This document shows, in pieces, positions 52,598-61,123 of a stretch of 64,000 nt of DNA. The stretch's first letter is position 1. Every line of letters begins with the position of its first letter. The stretch is from JAWKWH01 sp963669455. GTDB lineage: Bacteria > Pseudomonadota > Alphaproteobacteria > Rhizobiales > Rhizobiaceae. The stretch covers positions 1,054,001 through 1,118,000 of the forward strand of contig OY770026.1 in the NCBI GenBank assembly GCA_963669455.1, written 5' to 3'. The translations under genes and the position numbers were made by a program. The notes under the pieces were generated by a model. That model saw only the letters and a program-made list of their open reading frames with translations, made no database searches and was not told the origin of the DNA.

Positions 52598-52706
52598 GGT
52601 CTCCCCTCGCATACGCGCTGTAGTAACTGCGGCGTAAGAGCAAATGTCTGCACATAACGTGCGCGCCCTGTGTTGAATGGACCCTGGCGTGATTGGAGGG
52701 GAGACC
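52598..52706 (+). ncRNA. Candidate retron msr-msd RNA bounded by a1/a2 inverted repeats
   Basis: GGTCTCCCCTC (52598-52608) is perfectly complementary to GAGGGGAGACC (52696-52706), giving an 11-bp closing stem directly before the reverse transcriptase start. Inside are small hairpins: TACGC/GCGTA (52612-52636), GCAC-ATAAC-GTGC (about 52651-52663), and GCGCC/GGCGT (about 52663-52690). This is the layout of a retron RNA, though at about 109 bases it is short. The right arm overlaps the ribosome site, so it could also act as a translation switch. Confidence 0.5.
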
Positions 52707-52708
52707 TC

Positions 52709-54298
52709 GTGCCAATTATTACATTCAGCATACCAACGATTCGCGTCAATCTGGCTCCCGAGTTAGCGAGTAAGGCTGATTTGTTGGCGTACTTGGGTAT
52801 GAACCAAAAGGAGTTGAAAAAGATCAAATGGTATAGGGCGAGGATGTATCATCAATTCTCGATTTCCCGAGACAACAAGAAACCAAGAATCATCAATGCC
52901 CCTGATAAACGTCTCAAATATCTTCAAGGTAAGATAGCAGCCTTGCTAAACGGTTTGTATCGGGTCCGCCATCCCGTACATGGATTCGTCCCAAACAAGT
53001 CTGTCAAAAGTAATGCTCAAGCTCATCTTCGAAAACGATATATCCTGAACATGGATATCAAGGATTTCTTCCCGACAATAACGGAGAACCGTATTGTCGG
53101 ACTGTTGGAATCGCTGGGTATGCAGTCGGAGGTAGCTGAAACCATAGGAATAGTATGTTGCCTGAACAGTAGGCTTCCACAGGGTGCACCATCCAGCCCA
53201 ATTTTATCAAACATGATTTGTTTTCGGTTGGATAAACAACTGTTGTCATTTGCAAAGCGGATGCGCTGTATTTACACGCGCTATGCTGACGATATCACAT
53301 TCTCTAGTCATCAGCCGATGTCAGCGATATTTGAAGGACAAGTTCCAGCGGCAGGCAAATTTCCACCCGATCTGTTGTGCGCTGAAATTCAACAAATATT
53401 TTCCGGGAATGGTTTTGCGTTGAACGAAAACAAATCCCATTATGCTGATCGCCATTCGAGGCGCATGGTGACCGGACTCAAAGTCAATGAACTACTTAAT
53501 GTTGATAGAAAGTTCGTGAGAAACATAAGGGCCACATTGTATTCGATTGAGACCTTGGGACTGAAGGCAGCGCAGAAAAAATACGAGGATAGTCATTCCG
53601 GAAAAAGCTCAATTGAAGCTCATTTAAGGGGAAAGCTTTCTTGGTTAGGCTTCATTCGCGGGCAGTCTGACCCAGTGTATAGAGGTCTAGCCCTGCGATT
53701 CAATGAAAGCTTCAAAGCGAAGAAAATTGAAGTTACGCCCACAACGGAGCAAATGCATGATCGTGCAGTATGGGTTGTTGAACACATATCTGATGATGCA
53801 TCTGATTTAGCGCAAGGAAGCGCCTTTTTCCTGAAAGATGCCGGTTTAATAACCGCAGCACACTGTGTCAAAGGCGTAAGTGAGGTGGATATCTATCACC
53901 CGAGCAAGCCGTCAAATGTGTTTAAAACTAAGATAGTTAAAAGTTGTGAGGATCGAGATTTAGCTCTGCTAAACCCGGAAATACCAATCAATGAATATTA
54001 CGAGCTGGAACTTTCGGGAAAAGCCCCGGTGGTCGGTGATGAGATGGTCGCCTTAGGTTACCCCAGCTTTGGCCCTGGTGACAGGTTGAACGTTCGGAAC
54101 GGAAACATAAGCTCTCTGCCTACGAAGTCAGCAGTAAAAAAAATTGAAGTAACTCAAAAACTGGCTCAGGGAATGTCTGGCGGCCCCCTGCTGGATGATA
54201 CAAACAGAGTTGCGGGAGTGATTCACAAGGGTGGTCCACACGAGGCCAGAGATTTTGCAATCAGCACCGAGGTGCTGGTAGATTGGTTGGCAGAGTAA
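52709..54298 (+). CDS. Retron-type reverse transcriptase fused to a trypsin-like serine protease
   Basis: A 529-residue fusion. Residues 40-340 are a reverse transcriptase with the retron hallmarks NAQAH (102-106, the NAxxH motif), catalytic YADD (192-195, preceded by LPQGAPSSP), and VTG (254-256). Residues 350-529 are a trypsin/V8-like protease with all three catalytic residues in place: H385 (TAAHC), D417 (DLAL) and S490 (GMSGGP). GTG 52709 is chosen because GGAGGGGAG lies 7 bases before it. Retrons work as antiphage systems with an effector; here the protease is the likely effector, triggered when the DNA-RNA product is disturbed. No membrane segment or separate effector gene is seen before 54298. 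Confidence 0.85.
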   Translation: MPIITFSIPTIRVNLAPELASKADLLAYLGMNQKELKKIKWYRARMYHQFSISRDNKKPRIINAPDKRLKYLQGKIAALLNGLYRVRHPVHGFVPNKSVKSNAQAHLRKRYILNMDIKDFFPTITENRIVGLLESLGMQSEVAETIGIVCCLNSRLPQGAPSSPILSNMICFRLDKQLLSFAKRMRCIYTRYADDITFSSHQPMSAIFEGQVPAAGKFPPDLLCAEIQQIFSGNGFALNENKSHYADRHSRRMVTGLKVNELLNVDRKFVRNIRATLYSIETLGLKAAQKKYEDSHSGKSSIEAHLRGKLSWLGFIRGQSDPVYRGLALRFNESFKAKKIEVTPTTEQMHDRAVWVVEHISDDASDLAQGSAFFLKDAGLITAAHCVKGVSEVDIYHPSKPSNVFKTKIVKSCEDRDLALLNPEIPINEYYELELSGKAPVVGDEMVALGYPSFGPGDRLNVRNGNISSLPTKSAVKKIEVTQKLAQGMSGGPLLDDTNRVAGVIHKGGPHEARDFAISTEVLVDWLAE

Positions 54299-54457
54299 GA
54301 CATTGCTCAGGAAAAACATGCCGTCATGTGTTTTTTCAGTGAAAAAGTAATCGACAATAAAAAATGTAAATATATCTACCCAAAGCTTCATCGACTTCTA
54401 AAAATAGATTCCGAGATATCTTGCAGATGCAGATAATAAGACTGTAGGTTATTCTTC

Positions 54458-56221
54458 ATGGAAACATCTGAATTTATAAGGATATTTTGCGAACGGCCCA
54501 AGGCATTTGCATGGTTTTTGGGTGCGGGAACGTCTCGAAATGCGGGACTTCCAACTGCTGAGGATATTATTAACGATCTAAAACGCCGATACTATTGTTC
54601 TGAAGAAAATCAGGAGTTTTCGACAAAGGACCTACAGAATGCCGCAGTTCGACGGACAGTTGAAACCTTCCTGAAGTCGCGCGGATTTCCAGAACGTTGG
54701 GCGCCAGAGGAATATTCAACATATTTTCAGACAATTTTTGCAGATGATCGTGAACGCCAACGGAAATATATCGAAGGAATGTTGAGTGAGAAGAGAGTTA
54801 GACTAGCAGTCGGAAACAGGGTTTTTGGAGCGTTAGTAGCTGAAGGACTTGCTCGCGTAACTTTCACAACCAACTTTGATACGGTGGTAGAAAAATCAGT
54901 TGCTGCTATCGCAGATCAGTCATTGTCTGCATTCCATCTTGAGGGTGCATCAGGAGCGAACAATGCAATAAACAACGAAGAATACCCGTTTTATTGCAAG
55001 CTGCATGGAGATTTTCGGCATCAAAGTATCAAAAACTTGGAAGCAGACTTACTTTCTCAGAATGAATCTCTTTCAAGCTGCTTACTGAATGCAGCCAATC
55101 GCTTTGGATTTGTTTTCGCTGGTTATTCTGGTCGAGACCAAAGCATTATGGATCTGCTCCATAATGCTTTGGGCACACAGAACCCATTCCCCCACGGCAT
55201 ATATTGGTTGACCATGAAAGGTTCTTCGTTGCCTCAACAGGTCGCTGGTTTCATCGAGGCCGCCAACCAGCAAGGTATAAGGGCTGAATCAGTTGAAATA
55301 GATACTTTTGATACACTGATGCTTAGCCTGTGGAGAAATCTGACAGAAAAATCCGATGAAACGGATAAGAAAGTTCGCAAAGGTCGTGTTGCACCAGTCT
55401 CCATTGCAATTCCGAGCTCTGAAGGTAATCGTCCATTATTGCGTTATAATGCTCTTCCTCTCAGTGACATTCCCAGTGAGTGTTTGTTTGTAGAACTAAC
55501 AAAGAGCCCTACCTGGGAGTCTGTCGGTCCTCTTCTTCGCGAAACCGAACACAATCTGGTGACTACAATCGACGGCACACTAATGGCATGGGGAGAGGCC
55601 TCAGAAGCCCAACGTGTTTTTGAAAATGATTTTGTAGGAACGTCAGTTGGCAGTTTTGAAGCAGATTGGCGTAAGACAGAAAAACTTCAAGTTAAAAGGT
55701 TCTTAGAAGATGGATTGAGCAAAGCGTTTACGAGAGTAAGACCACTTCTCTCTCGACGCAATCGAATGGGAGCCGTTTTGATAGTTGATCAGATGGCACA
55801 AGATGTAGGAATTTTCGAACATTTACATTCATTGGTCGGTAAGACGACGGGCGTAGTGCCAAACGTGACTGTGCCTGCAACTGATACACAAGAAGCAGTT
55901 TTGAAGGTTGAGTACGCCGAGTCTTTGCAGTTCAATTTTTCCTGGGCAGATAACCGCCTTTGGCTATTAATTAAGCCTGACATTTGGATATGGCCACCGC
56001 GCGCGCGTCGTCATGCAACGCAATGGCTAGACCAAAAAAAAGCCAACCGAAAAAACGACGTATATAACTCTTTAGTGAGTGCTTGGGTCTCAATTTTGAC
56101 CGATGATGCTGACTCCGCAACCGACGTAACTCTCTCAGCTTATGAGGGCAATCCAAGTCCCAGCAACCCTTCGTTCACCTTTTCGAGTAGAACGGGTTAC
56201 TCAAAAAGAAGGATACGCTGA
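54458..56221 (+). CDS. SIR2-APAZ protein of a short-Argonaute (SPARSA) defence system
   Basis: A 587-residue protein. The N-terminal half is a SIR2-like NADase: GAGTS (22-26), TTNFD (137-141), KLHGD (181-185) and FAGYSGRDQSIMDLL. The C-terminal half (about 310-587) has no enzyme motif and, from gene context, is the APAZ domain that stands in for the Argonaute N-lobe. In characterised SPARSA systems, guide-directed recognition of invading plasmid or phage DNA switches on the SIR2 domain, which destroys NAD+ and kills the cell. Its stop overlaps the Argonaute start (TGATG). Confidence 0.85.
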   Translation: METSEFIRIFCERPKAFAWFLGAGTSRNAGLPTAEDIINDLKRRYYCSEENQEFSTKDLQNAAVRRTVETFLKSRGFPERWAPEEYSTYFQTIFADDRERQRKYIEGMLSEKRVRLAVGNRVFGALVAEGLARVTFTTNFDTVVEKSVAAIADQSLSAFHLEGASGANNAINNEEYPFYCKLHGDFRHQSIKNLEADLLSQNESLSSCLLNAANRFGFVFAGYSGRDQSIMDLLHNALGTQNPFPHGIYWLTMKGSSLPQQVAGFIEAANQQGIRAESVEIDTFDTLMLSLWRNLTEKSDETDKKVRKGRVAPVSIAIPSSEGNRPLLRYNALPLSDIPSECLFVELTKSPTWESVGPLLRETEHNLVTTIDGTLMAWGEASEAQRVFENDFVGTSVGSFEADWRKTEKLQVKRFLEDGLSKAFTRVRPLLSRRNRMGAVLIVDQMAQDVGIFEHLHSLVGKTTGVVPNVTVPATDTQEAVLKVEYAESLQFNFSWADNRLWLLIKPDIWIWPPRARRHATQWLDQKKANRKNDVYNSLVSAWVSILTDDADSATDVTLSAYEGNPSPSNPSFTFSSRTGYSKRRIR

Positions 56222-57660
56222 TGAACGCGGGGATACTTCCTTCATATACAAGCGTTCCAGAACCGGAATTGCTGTTCAGTGGTGGCAATACCGACCGCCA
56301 CCCGTTGCGAGGCTTGATCAACTACGGTCCATTTAGCTTGCGATTTGGAGCCCCTGCTAGAATAAGATTTGCGCTTGTTGCTCTGAACCACGATATGCCG
56401 CGGCTGGAGCGATTAGTGGCTGAATTGGGAGAAATCGCAAAACCTCGCGAAGCAAAAAATTACTATCCTGATTACCCTGGCTTTGAGCAAGTATTCCGAA
56501 CACCATTATCGCCTATCGCTGACACAACGAGGATCACATTGTCTTCTGACCTGGATAGGTTTGCGGACGAAAACGACAAACAAATGTTAGCTCGCTCATT
56601 GTTCTCAGAAATTGCAAAATTGAGAACACTAAGGGGAGAGTTCGATGTAGCTTTAATTTATTTGCCAAAACATTGGGCTGCATGTTTTGAAGGTGAAAAT
56701 TTTAATTTACACGACTACCTTAAGGCTTTTTGCGCGCCGTCCAATATTCCAATTCAAATACTGAACCAAGATAGTTTTGATCGAACGTGTCGTGCGAATG
56801 TGATGTGGGGATTGTCCGTTGCATTATTCGCAAAGGCCAATGGCGAACCTTGGAAAATTGGTGGGCTTGATCCTCGAGAAGCATTCATTGGCATAAGTTA
56901 TGCCTTGAGAAGAAAAGCAGGCAATTCAGGCCAAGAATACACAACGTGCTGCAGCCAAATATTCGACCCGGATGGAACCGGATTTCGATTTGTCGCCTAC
57001 GATGCAAAGGAGTTTACCGAAGACCGTCGGCTTAACCCCTACTTATCGTATCATGAAATGCATTCGGTACTTTCAAAAAGCTTAAGCGTTTATCAGCAGG
57101 GGCATGTGGGGCGTTCACCAAGAAAAATTACCATTCACAAAAATACGGAATTCAAACCAGAGGAAATCGAAGCTGCACATGACAGTTTTAACGAGGGCAC
57201 GGAAGTAGAACTGGTACAGATCGTGAAATCCTGTGACTGGACTGGCTTACGTTTCACAGCAGGCAGGAAAGCTTGGAAAGACCGACCAGCCGAAGGTCCC
57301 AAAGCTCACAATTATCCAGTTGAACGTGGGACCTATGTGCCTATCAGTTCCAACGAAGCTCTCGCTTGGACCCAGGGGAGCGTATTGGGTGTGCAATTAA
57401 ACAACCCAAAATTTAGTGTTTATAAAGAGGGTGCCTTAAAGCCCACACCTTCACCGATTTTATTGAGACGTTTTTCCGGATCGGGAGGTTGGCATGAGAC
57501 TGTAAACGGAATTGTTTCGCTCACCAAAATGGATTGGAACAATAATACTCTCTATAAAAAATTACCCGTCACAATGGTGTACTCAAGTAGGTTTGCAGAG
57601 ATAATTCAGCAAAATCCGGAACTGGTTGATCAAGTGTACGACTTCCGTTGTTTTATGTAG
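56221..57660 (+). CDS. Short prokaryotic Argonaute (MID-PIWI, catalytically inactive)
   Basis: A 479-residue short pAgo with a MID-like half (FDVALIYLPKHWAACFEGEN, IPIQILNQDSFDRTCRANVM) and a PIWI half (AFIGISYALRRKAG, SPRKITIHKNTEFKPEEIEA, NYPVERGTYVPISSNEA). In active PIWI domains the first motif is GID; here it reads GIS (224-226), so the slicer aspartate is missing, as expected for this family. It uses an RNA guide to sense foreign DNA and works as a heterodimer with the upstream SIR2-APAZ protein. Confidence 0.87.
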   Translation: MNAGILPSYTSVPEPELLFSGGNTDRHPLRGLINYGPFSLRFGAPARIRFALVALNHDMPRLERLVAELGEIAKPREAKNYYPDYPGFEQVFRTPLSPIADTTRITLSSDLDRFADENDKQMLARSLFSEIAKLRTLRGEFDVALIYLPKHWAACFEGENFNLHDYLKAFCAPSNIPIQILNQDSFDRTCRANVMWGLSVALFAKANGEPWKIGGLDPREAFIGISYALRRKAGNSGQEYTTCCSQIFDPDGTGFRFVAYDAKEFTEDRRLNPYLSYHEMHSVLSKSLSVYQQGHVGRSPRKITIHKNTEFKPEEIEAAHDSFNEGTEVELVQIVKSCDWTGLRFTAGRKAWKDRPAEGPKAHNYPVERGTYVPISSNEALAWTQGSVLGVQLNNPKFSVYKEGALKPTPSPILLRRFSGSGGWHETVNGIVSLTKMDWNNNTLYKKLPVTMVYSSRFAEIIQQNPELVDQVYDFRCFM

Positions 57661-57738
57661 ATCATTGGAACTTTGGCATTAGCAAGAGGGATGAAACGGG
57701 AGAGTGCAACTCGCCCTTTCCGAGCAAAGCGAGCTACC

Positions 57739-57755
57739 GCGTGGTAGTACCACGC
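57739..57755. repeat. Perfect hairpin GCGTGGTA-G-TACCACGC after the Argonaute gene
   Basis: An 8-bp stem around one base, in a GC-rich stretch of a mostly AT-rich gap (57661-57818) between convergent genes. It lacks a T-run, so it may be a recombination or protein-binding site. Confidence 0.4.
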
Positions 57756-57818
57756 ACATCTTGCGTGTAACGCTTTTTACAAACCTGCTTAGCTTCAGAT
57801 GACCCATGCTGGTTATTG

Positions 57819-58559
57819 TCACGAAGACCAACGTCCATAACGGCCCTCAGGATCGTGGTAATCTGTTAGTCGTGGTTTATTCTTGAGTGCGCCAACTTTT
57901 GCAGCCAGAGCACCTAAATCGTCAGCTTGGTGTGACTTCCAACCACGCTGAAGTACCCAAGAACGAATAGAAGCGGCATCAATTTGATGGCCTTTCGCAC
58001 GCAATATTCGCAGCGTTTCGTTAGCTTTCGTTTTGTCACGCGGGTGTCCGATGCCTGTGGACGAGTTCACCATCTGCACCAGCTGCACCAGCGCTTTCTC
58101 CACTACTGGGTCTTCAATAATCTTCGCTTGTGGACGTTGCTCTTCACCATGAACAACTGCACCCCAACGGCTGGCCCAACTGTCAAGCTCGCCAGCAACC
58201 CACGGGACGGCCACAATTCCGTTCAACCCGTTAACATCTTCCACCTTATCTATGAGTTGTTCATCTGCATAAAATACGATTGCTACCGTATCTCGCATAA
58301 TCGATGGCATTGTCTTCATTGTCTCCAAACGAAGAGTGCCGCCCTCAAATGACAAAGGCTTTCTGCTTTTGAGGGCTTTCGCCTGCCGCTCGCCCAAGAA
58401 ACCGCTGAGCGATGTAGAGCTGATTTGCTGCATGGTATGAACAATAAGCGCAACCTTGGGCGCGCGTTCATCTGCTTCACAAATTACTTTCGCATATTGG
58501 AGCGCAATTGCCCAAGAACTTGGATCGTAACTATCAACTGGCACGAGAATACGCTTCAT
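57819..58559 (-). CDS. Unknown protein with a USP-like N-terminal segment
   Basis: A 246-residue protein. MKRILVPVDSYDPSSWAIAL and the alternating strands and helices that follow recall the alpha/beta fold of universal stress proteins, but the nucleotide-binding GxxG motif is not visible. The C-terminal third (KTKANETLRILRAKGHQIDA, ASIRSWVLQRGWKSHQADDL) looks like a small helical, possibly DNA-binding, domain. ATG 58559 begins the fold. It is the most distal of a minus-strand set leading away from a serine resolvase. Confidence 0.55.
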   Translation of the reverse strand: MKRILVPVDSYDPSSWAIALQYAKVICEADERAPKVALIVHTMQQISSTSLSGFLGERQAKALKSRKPLSFEGGTLRLETMKTMPSIMRDTVAIVFYADEQLIDKVEDVNGLNGIVAVPWVAGELDSWASRWGAVVHGEEQRPQAKIIEDPVVEKALVQLVQMVNSSTGIGHPRDKTKANETLRILRAKGHQIDAASIRSWVLQRGWKSHQADDLGALAAKVGALKNKPRLTDYHDPEGRYGRWSS

Positions 58560-58739
58560 GTGAATCATCTCAATTGAATCCGAATTTCGCAATAGTAACG
58601 GAAAACTCTTAAATCGTGGCGGTTAGTTAAATATTTTCACCTTTTTGTGTAGAAATACATTCAATTGTCATGGACCAAACCAAAAGCGGTAGCGCGTCGA
58701 CTTCCAACATTATTTTGTATATTGATAGGAAAATTGTCT

Positions 58740-59435
58740 CTATGAATTATTCCAAAATTGAGCGCTGAAATTATTGAGTCCAAAGCCTTGGCGATCCGTG
58801 ACGGCTTGAACAGTGCTCGGTATTTTGTCGCCGCCTCCACCGCCTCTGAAGTAATCTCTGACCGCATAAAGCGCTAAGTTTTTAAGATGCTCCCATGTTC
58901 GCTCGAGTTCCTCTTGCCGTTCTTTTTTCTGTCGAGCCGCACTGGGTTTACGCCGATTTGAATACGTTGCGTATTCTGGCCTGGCGCGAAAAGTGTGTTC
59001 GAACGTAATTCTTCCATAGTTCCATTCGTCTTCGACGCGACGTCTCCATCGATATGACACTGTGACACTCATATTCTCGGTGAAGCTGTGAGGCCAAAAA
59101 ATGTGATCATCGACATAGAACAATTCACCATCGGCTAACTCCCTCTTCATACGCTGTTTCATGGACGACAATGCAAATGAAAGATCGCTTCCAGCCTTCA
59201 TCGCATCTGTGTATGTTCTTTCGCGTTTCTTGGCAGACTTGGAGCTTCTGTATTCACCCAGCCTTTTCTCAAAGACACTCAGTTCTTTGGAAACATAAAG
59301 TCCGCAATTTGACAGGGACATTCTTCGCAGCTCGGTCGTGTGCTGTGTCGAAAGCGCATGATCGATGGCAAAACTCAGTTCTTGCTCATCTACGCTGGAA
59401 AGCGCCGCCACCTCGCTCTTAGATAAATTGATCAC
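58740..59435 (-). CDS. Unknown protein in accessory island
   Basis: A 231-residue protein; GTG 59435 has CAGGAG 6 bases upstream. It is rich in charged residues, with an N-terminal helical part (VAALSSVDEQELSFAIDHAL), a beta-rich middle (GELFYVDDHIFWPHSFTENM, VTVSYRWRRRVEDEWNYGRI) and a basic coiled segment (RRKPSAARQKKERQEELERT). No catalytic motif or family is recognised. Confidence 0.55.
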   Translation of the reverse strand: MINLSKSEVAALSSVDEQELSFAIDHALSTQHTTELRRMSLSNCGLYVSKELSVFEKRLGEYRSSKSAKKRERTYTDAMKAGSDLSFALSSMKQRMKRELADGELFYVDDHIFWPHSFTENMSVTVSYRWRRRVEDEWNYGRITFEHTFRARPEYATYSNRRKPSAARQKKERQEELERTWEHLKNLALYAVRDYFRGGGGGDKIPSTVQAVTDRQGFGLNNFSAQFWNNS

Positions 59436-59563
59436 GTACAGCTCCTGTGAGTCGTAATCGGTACGAATATTATATCAATTTGCTCGTGATTGCCGAAGCC
59501 AATTTTCGCGTCGTTTCAGTGAATTGGGCTTTCAGAGAATTCACGATCAGTGGCCCAAAGGCG

Positions 59564-60001
59564 CTAGATGGAAACTGTCATCAGAGTTCCCACAATCACG
59601 AATGCCCATGACGCCAGCACGAACGGATAGTGCCGTCCTTTGATCGTGCTTAGGCGTTCCTTCGTTTCTCGGAGGGTCTCCTTGGTTGATGCTTCTGCCA
59701 TGTCACCCGCCTGAGACATAATTTCCAAAGCCTCTCCAATATCAACACCATCCTTGGTTATAAGCTCTCCTTTTGGCGGGGCTTTGATGTTTTTGGTGTG
59801 CTCGTTCTGCTCTTTCAATCTTTCGAGGTGATCTCCGATATTTTCGATCAGTTCGAGTTCGTTGCCAACCCGTTTCCAGTCCCAGAACTGGATGGCTAAT
59901 CCTAACACTACGAGAAGAACGCCAATATTCGAAACCGAGATGAGCGAAGATAAGAAGTCCAAAACCAGTCCAATAATATTTGATAGATGTAATTGTCTCA
60001 A
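59564..60001 (-). CDS. Small membrane protein with two transmembrane segments
   Basis: A 145-residue protein: a membrane segment at about 20-42 (VSNIGVLLVVLGLAIQFWDW), an 80-residue charged coiled-coil region (LIENIGDHLERLKEQNEHTK, STKETLRETKERLSTIKGRH) and a second segment at the C-terminus (YPFVLASWAFVIVGTLMTVS). The start appears to be TTG 60001, 14 bases after the resolvase stop, so it is probably co-transcribed with it. Family unknown. Confidence 0.55.
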   Translation of the reverse strand: MRQLHLSNIIGLVLDFLSSLISVSNIGVLLVVLGLAIQFWDWKRVGNELELIENIGDHLERLKEQNEHTKNIKAPPKGELITKDGVDIGEALEIMSQAGDMAEASTKETLRETKERLSTIKGRHYPFVLASWAFVIVGTLMTVSI

Positions 60002-60015
60002 CTGTATCAGACAGC

Positions 60016-60603
60016 CTAAATTTTTACAGTGAAATCGTTCAACCCCGTTCGCTTAAACCCCCTCTGTAATGTGATCCGAGACACACCGAGAAGAGATGCC
60101 ACATAACGACATGGAAGGTTTTCCTCCCGAATCCAGTCATAAGCATCGTGAATAATTTCCGGCGTGAGGGTGTTGGGTCTGCCAATTTTGCTGCCTCTGC
60201 GCTTAGCGGCCGCTAATCCCTCTTTAGTTCTTCTGGAAATAATCCGGCGTTCGAACTGAGCAAAGGCTGCAAGGATGGTGTAGAATAATTCACCTTCGGC
60301 TGTCTGCGTGTCGATATTGAGGGTCAATATCCGAAACCGGATACCACGGCTTCTGAGCGTTTCAGCGGTAAGCATGGCATCAATGGATGATCTGAAAGCG
60401 CGGTCCAAATCCAGCACGACAAGGGCATCGCCTTCTTGCAGTTTTTCTAGCACTTCGTCGAATACGGGCCGTTTGGCTGCTATCGCCGATACATGCTCAA
60501 CATGCAGTTCATCGCATTGCGATTGCAGATGAAGAAACTGCCTGTCTGTTGTCTGGGCTTTCGTTGAAACGCGGATATAGCCGATTTGTCTGCCGTCGCT
60601 CAT
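60016..60603 (-). CDS. Serine resolvase/invertase (Pin/Tn3-type)
   Basis: A 195-residue small serine recombinase: catalytic serine in IGYIRVSTKAQTTDRQ, the arginine cluster in VLDLDRAFRSSIDAM, the E-helix YTILAAFAQFERRIISRRTK, and a C-terminal helix-turn-helix (CRYVASLLGVSRITLQRGFK). ATG 60603 has CAGGAG upstream. It may resolve plasmid or transposon dimers and marks the mobile nature of this region. Confidence 0.92.
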   Translation of the reverse strand: MSDGRQIGYIRVSTKAQTTDRQFLHLQSQCDELHVEHVSAIAAKRPVFDEVLEKLQEGDALVVLDLDRAFRSSIDAMLTAETLRSRGIRFRILTLNIDTQTAEGELFYTILAAFAQFERRIISRRTKEGLAAAKRRGSKIGRPNTLTPEIIHDAYDWIREENLPCRYVASLLGVSRITLQRGFKRTGLNDFTVKI

Positions 60604-60761
60604 AATGCGTTCTCCTGAACAAAAATGATCCTTTTTGTTCAGGGTTCCATCGCCAGACTTTGCAGCGCTTCTGCCGCTCGAAGTCAGCAGTTTTGCGTCT
60701 TCTTTAAGTAACGCGAAACAGTTTTTCCGTAAAGATTCAGGCTGTTCACAATCCATCGGTT

Positions 60762-61106
60762 ATGAGCTTCCCACATATCACTACAGCGGCAATGGCATTT
60801 ATGGCTGCTTTGACTTTTCATCCACATTCAGCATTGGCAGAGAAATTCACGGGTAAAGTATTTGCCGAGCGCAGCCAGGAAAGTCAGGACGCATTCATCC
60901 AAACGTCAGTGACAATGGCAGGCGTTGTAGCAACACAGGTGAAGCCGGAAATCTCACGTTGCATCAACGATTGGTACTTTAAAGATACAGGTGTGTTAGC
61001 GACGCGAAATCAGCTTATCCGTGAGACTATTTCTCAATATCCAGAACATCATCCAAGTGGAGTGATTTTTGCAGTGGTCCAAAATCAATGTGGTTCCTTC
61101 AAGTGA
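60762..61106 (+). CDS. Small exported protein of unknown function
   Basis: A 114-residue product with a signal peptide (AAMAFMAALTFHPHSALA-EK) and a helical mature domain with two cysteines (SRCINDWYFKDTG, VVQNQCGSFK) that could pair. The segment VTMAGVVATQVKPEISRCIN suggests a small periplasmic helper. It is divergent from the resolvase and convergent with the next gene. No ribosome site is obvious, so the start is uncertain. Confidence 0.5.
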   Translation: MSFPHITTAAMAFMAALTFHPHSALAEKFTGKVFAERSQESQDAFIQTSVTMAGVVATQVKPEISRCINDWYFKDTGVLATRNQLIRETISQYPEHHPSGVIFAVVQNQCGSFK

Positions 61107-61123
61107 ACGCGGTACGTGATTTG

